DNA of 64,000 nt, from contig NZ_CBDDRA010000007.1 of assembly GCF_965232925.1 (NCBI RefSeq), positions 1 to 64,000 of the forward strand, given 5' to 3'. The DNA is from Tumidithrix helvetica. GTDB lineage: Bacteria > Cyanobacteriota > Cyanobacteriia > Pseudanabaenales > Pseudanabaenaceae. Position 1 is the stretch's first letter, and each line of letters starts with the position of its first letter. Under the pieces are notes generated by a model. It saw only the letters and a program-made list of their open reading frames with translations. It had not been told where the DNA came from and searched no databases. A program made the position numbers and the translations under genes. Positions 61,446 to 64,000 of this stretch are shown in pieces.

Positions 61446-62003
61446 TTAGCTTTCTATATCCTGACAGAGTTGTTGCGGTAATTGTGCGATCGCCCGTTGG
61501 AACGGTGCAAAATCGCGCAACCCGTGGGACAAAATCAATGCACCCTGAATCGCGATCATGGCATCTTCGCCGCGTTGTTTTGCCTGAGTTGCATCCAGTC
61601 CTGCTGCGATTAGAACCTTGGCGATCGCTTCAATCCATTGCGAAAATGCCCAGCTAATTTTGGTGTGAAACAAATCGTCACTAGATTGTTCCATTACCAG
61701 CACTGCCCAAAGACAGGAATTTTGCCCCTGATTAAAAAATCGATTTGTCTCCTCACACATAGCCTGAAACTTCGCGATCGGCTTTTCTTGCCGTTCCAAA
61801 ATTCCTAAAATACTGGTTTCCAACCATTGATTGACTTGAGAGAGCGCCGCCTCCGCCATCTCTGCCTTGCCCCCTGGGAAATGATGATAGAGGCTCGCTT
61901 TCCCCAAACCAGTTTCATGGGAAATTTTTGAGAGGGTTACACCTTCATAGCCAAATTGGCGAAACAGTTTGAGTAAAGAAGGAACATGGGTTTGTTTAGA
62001 CAT
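61446..62003 (-). CDS. TetR-family transcriptional regulator
   Basis: A repressor of about 185 residues. MSKQTHVPSLLKLFRQFGYE and VTLSKISHETGLGKASLYHHFPGGKAEM give the HTH (residues 5-45); the C-terminal domain LWAVLVMEQSSDDLFHTKIS resembles the LmrA/YxaF-type TetR group. The start is ATG 62003, as the extension from 62027 is not conserved. A perfect TATACCG-aacgaa-CGGTATA palindrome lies 31 bases upstream, a likely self-operator. It sits next to a PadR regulator on the same strand. Confidence 0.88.
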   Translation of the reverse strand: MSKQTHVPSLLKLFRQFGYEGVTLSKISHETGLGKASLYHHFPGGKAEMAEAALSQVNQWLETSILGILERQEKPIAKFQAMCEETNRFFNQGQNSCLWAVLVMEQSSDDLFHTKISWAFSQWIEAIAKVLIAAGLDATQAKQRGEDAMIAIQGALILSHGLRDFAPFQRAIAQLPQQLCQDIES

Positions 62004-62033
62004 AAGCGCGAAGATACATTCATCCATGAATAT

Positions 62034-62053
62034 TATACCGAACGAACGGTATA
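62034..62053. promoter_or_regulatory. Operator palindrome of the TetR gene
   Basis: TATACCG (62034-62040) and CGGTATA (62047-62053) form a perfect 7-bp inverted repeat with a six-base centre, 31 bases before the TetR start and 23 bases after the PadR stop. Confidence 0.75.
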
Positions 62054-62075
62054 AAACTTTGCCTTCAAAAAGATA

Positions 62076-62615
62076 CTATTGCCAGCTTTTTAGAAGGTCG
62101 AGTGCTTCATTGCACCAGTCAATCCATCCTTGCTCGAAGCTAATGCCTCGACGTAACGTCAGGTAGGCAAAGCGCGCCCCGATCTCACAGTCTTGGGGCG
62201 ATCCAAAAAAGCTGCGTTCGATCGCTTGATAAATTTCAAGTTGCTGCTGATGTAACTGATGATGGTCTTTGATTTTCTGGACGATCGCTTCCTCAGGAAT
62301 GAGATACCCCGCATAAATTTTGACTAAAAATTCGTCTTTACTTGGCGCAATATCGCTGGATTGCAACAGCCATGTTTTTAGATGAGATTGCCCCAAATTA
62401 GTGACTGAGAATATCTTTTTATCTGGTCGTCCCTCCTGGGCGATCGCTTCGGCGGCGATCAAGTTATGCTGCTCTAGTTTTGTTAACTCTCGATAGATCT
62501 GTTGGTGCGTAGCTTGCCAAAAAAATCCAACGGAGCCATCAAATTGCTTGGCGAGGTCATAACCACTTTTGGGTTTGTGGATCAATGCAACCAAGAGGGC
62601 GTAAGCGAGGGACAT
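62076..62615 (-). CDS. PadR-family transcriptional regulator
   Basis: A regulator of 179 residues. MSLAYALLVALIHKPKSGYDLAKQF plus FFWQATHQQIYRELTKLEQHNLI is the winged-helix PadR N-terminus; the C-terminal helical part HHQLHQQQLEIYQAIERSFF dimerises. The family usually represses a neighbouring detoxification or stress gene until a phenolic or drug binds. The ATG at 62615 is preferred; the frame upstream to 62654 is open but not conserved. A 10-bp perfect inverted repeat lies 32-82 bases upstream between it and the divergent epimerase gene. Confidence 0.9.
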   Translation of the reverse strand: MSLAYALLVALIHKPKSGYDLAKQFDGSVGFFWQATHQQIYRELTKLEQHNLIAAEAIAQEGRPDKKIFSVTNLGQSHLKTWLLQSSDIAPSKDEFLVKIYAGYLIPEEAIVQKIKDHHQLHQQQLEIYQAIERSFFGSPQDCEIGARFAYLTLRRGISFEQGWIDWCNEALDLLKSWQ

Positions 62616-62647
62616 ATTTTTGGAATTTGCTAAAACTAGGGTTAACA

Positions 62648-62697
62648 TATGCACTTAATTGAGTATACATTATCCAATATATTCAAATAAGTGCATA
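62648..62697. promoter_or_regulatory. PadR operator between padR and the epimerase gene
   Basis: TATGCACTTA (62648-62657) and TAAGTGCATA (62688-62697) are exact inverted repeats with 30 bases between. The direct repeat ATTGAGTATAC / GTTGAATATAC frames the same region. Placement between the divergent genes fits a repressor loop or two operator half-sites. Confidence 0.75.
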
Positions 62698-62749
62698 CTA
62701 ACTAAGTTGAATATACACAAACACCCACTCACTTATAGGAGGCAAAACG

Positions 62750-63712
62750 ATGAACGCCGCTCAGAAAGAACTTCACGTTGTATTTGGTACAGGTGCTTTG
62801 GGCATGGCGATCGCCCATCAACTGTTGATACGAGGCAAACAGGTGCAAATGGTTAGCCGCAGTGCTAGCGTGCTGCCTAAAGGGGTGGAATTTGTGAAGG
62901 GTGATGCTACCGATCCGCGCTTTACACAGGCAGTTTGCCAAAGCGCACAGGCGATCTATCACTGTGCTGGACCAAAGTACAACTTTAAAGCTTGGGCTAA
63001 AGAATTTCCCCCATTGCAGCAAGGTATTCTCGCAGGTGCGATCGCGAGTGGTGCGAAGTTAATCTATGGCGATAGTCTTTATGGCTATGGCAAAGTCAAG
63101 GAACCTATGCGTGAAGATTTACCCTATGCCGCAACCACCCATAAGGGCAAGATGCGCGCTCAACTTGCCGAGACTTTGATGGCAGCAAGTCGCGCAGGCA
63201 AAGCGAAGGTGGCGATCGCCAGAGCTTCCGATTTCTATGGCGAAGGCGTTCTCAACTCAGTATTTGGCGAACGTGTATTTATTCCAGCGATTCAAGGCAA
63301 GACGGCGGAAGCGATTGGAAATTTGGATCTCCCTCATACCTACACGTACATTGGCGATTTTGCTAAGGCGATGATTGTTTTAGGAGAGCGAGAAGAAGCG
63401 ATCGGGCAAGTCTGGCACGTTCCCAATGCCAAAACCATCTCAACAAGGGAAATGCTCAATCTACTCTTTGAAGAGTTGGAACTACCAGCCAAAATGAATG
63501 GCATGGGCAAATTAATGATGCAAATCGGTGGATTCTTCATTCCCGAAGCCGCAGAATCGGTTGAGATGATGTATCAATTTGAGCATCCATTTGTTGTTGA
63601 CAGCTCTAAATTTGTCAAGGCTTTTGGCGATCTTGCCACACCTCATCGCGAGGCAATTCGTCATACGATCGCATGGTATCGCCAATATCTACAGTCACAA
63701 GCAGAACGATGA
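62750..63712 (+). CDS. NAD-dependent epimerase/dehydratase family protein
   Basis: A 320-residue short-chain dehydrogenase-like protein. HVVFGTGALGMAIAHQLLIR is the NAD-binding GxGxxG-type loop (GTGALG), DATDPRFTQAVCQSAQAIYH the second strand, and YGYGKVKEPM the YxxxK-like region, although a Tyr-x-Gly-Lys replaces the strict motif. LPHTYTYIGDFAKAM is a typical late block. It is divergent from padR and has a very strong AGGAGG before its ATG, so it is likely the gene PadR represses. The substrate is unknown. Confidence 0.87.
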   Translation: MNAAQKELHVVFGTGALGMAIAHQLLIRGKQVQMVSRSASVLPKGVEFVKGDATDPRFTQAVCQSAQAIYHCAGPKYNFKAWAKEFPPLQQGILAGAIASGAKLIYGDSLYGYGKVKEPMREDLPYAATTHKGKMRAQLAETLMAASRAGKAKVAIARASDFYGEGVLNSVFGERVFIPAIQGKTAEAIGNLDLPHTYTYIGDFAKAMIVLGEREEAIGQVWHVPNAKTISTREMLNLLFEELELPAKMNGMGKLMMQIGGFFIPEAAESVEMMYQFEHPFVVDSSKFVKAFGDLATPHREAIRHTIAWYRQYLQSQAER

Positions 63713-64000
63713 TTCTATTTTAAATTCACTTGCGATCGCCTTCCTAATTCAAGTTCTTTCTGCATAACACCCCATATTAGGTTGGTTATACAGAAAAATT
63801 CGGGATATTATGCCAAATAGTTGTGTTATTCCAAAACTTTCTGCATAGTCAGCCTGTAAAGAGTAGATATACGGAAAGCTTTCGTACAATATAAAGTTGA
63901 GCCGCTTAATTATTGTGGTGGGGGCGGTACAGTAAAGCTATCTGTTGGGGTCAGAGATTAAGTTGCTATTTAAAGTCATCTGTAACCGATTGTCTGAAAA

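Overview
The window is a cyanobacterial chromosome segment. Evidence: very many copies of the HIP1 octamer (GCGATCGC) inside and between genes; a beta-carboxysome operon (two ccmK, ccmL, ccmM, ccmN); the cyanobacterial small RNA Yfr1 beside trxA; ldpA (circadian input), a Ycf45-type AAA/R3H protein, a plant-type glycerate kinase and a CruA/CruP-like carotenoid protein. The base composition looks moderate. A filamentous Pseudanabaena-like organism is my guess, with no marker in the window to prove it.

Layout. 1-1.63 kb is a decaying accessory patch: a broken transposase, an orphan HTH antitoxin, a HIP1-rich duplication and a truncated VOC gene ending at a palindromic repeat. 1.8-13.3 kb holds an FMN reductase, a GH63-type glucosidase, an MscS channel, a JmjC-like cupin protein, a tRNA-Ile(CAU), trpA with a CofE-like gene, a Ca2+/H+ antiporter and a DUF2252 protein. 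13.4-14.2 kb is an IS630 remnant. 14.3-20.4 kb carries a Zur-like regulator, a TetR gene with two operator-like palindromes, a protein resembling archaeal CTP-dependent riboflavin kinase, glycerate kinase, a LivG ATPase and an AmpG-like permease. 20.5-27.7 kb is the conserved core: Yfr1, trxA, pyrR, ccmK1-ccmK2-ccmL-ccmM-ccmN and a tandem QueD-type gene.

28-41.6 kb contains a large CHASE4 hybrid histidine kinase, a sugar aminotransferase and cupin (surface polysaccharide type), ilvC, gyrB, a nuclease-like protein, a CysQ-like phosphatase, ldpA and the Ycf45-type ATPase. 41.6-55.9 kb is mixed: a lone sugar permease, a MacB-like ABC exporter, two nuclease-like genes (Uma2, NucS-like), a TPR-methyltransferase, the CruA/CruP-like gene, MAPEG, a two-gene membrane operon (DUF2157 + GDYXXLXY), SRPBCC and exported proteins.

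56-61.4 kb looks like a signalling block: a tandem-GGDEF protein, a lipase-like hydrolase, then four same-strand genes encoding a V4R-like sensor, a roadblock/LC7 (MglB-type) protein, a small MglA-like GTPase and a PATAN (DUF4388) protein. This resembles a bacterial polarity or motility switch and is the most interesting multi-gene unit here. 61.4-63.7 kb has TetR and PadR regulators and a divergent NAD-dependent epimerase, with clear operator palindromes.

A dispersed palindrome family (core GGGCAATTCATGAATTGCCC) occurs at five places, always between genes and twice beside truncated genes. No CRISPR array, rRNA or intact insertion sequence was seen.
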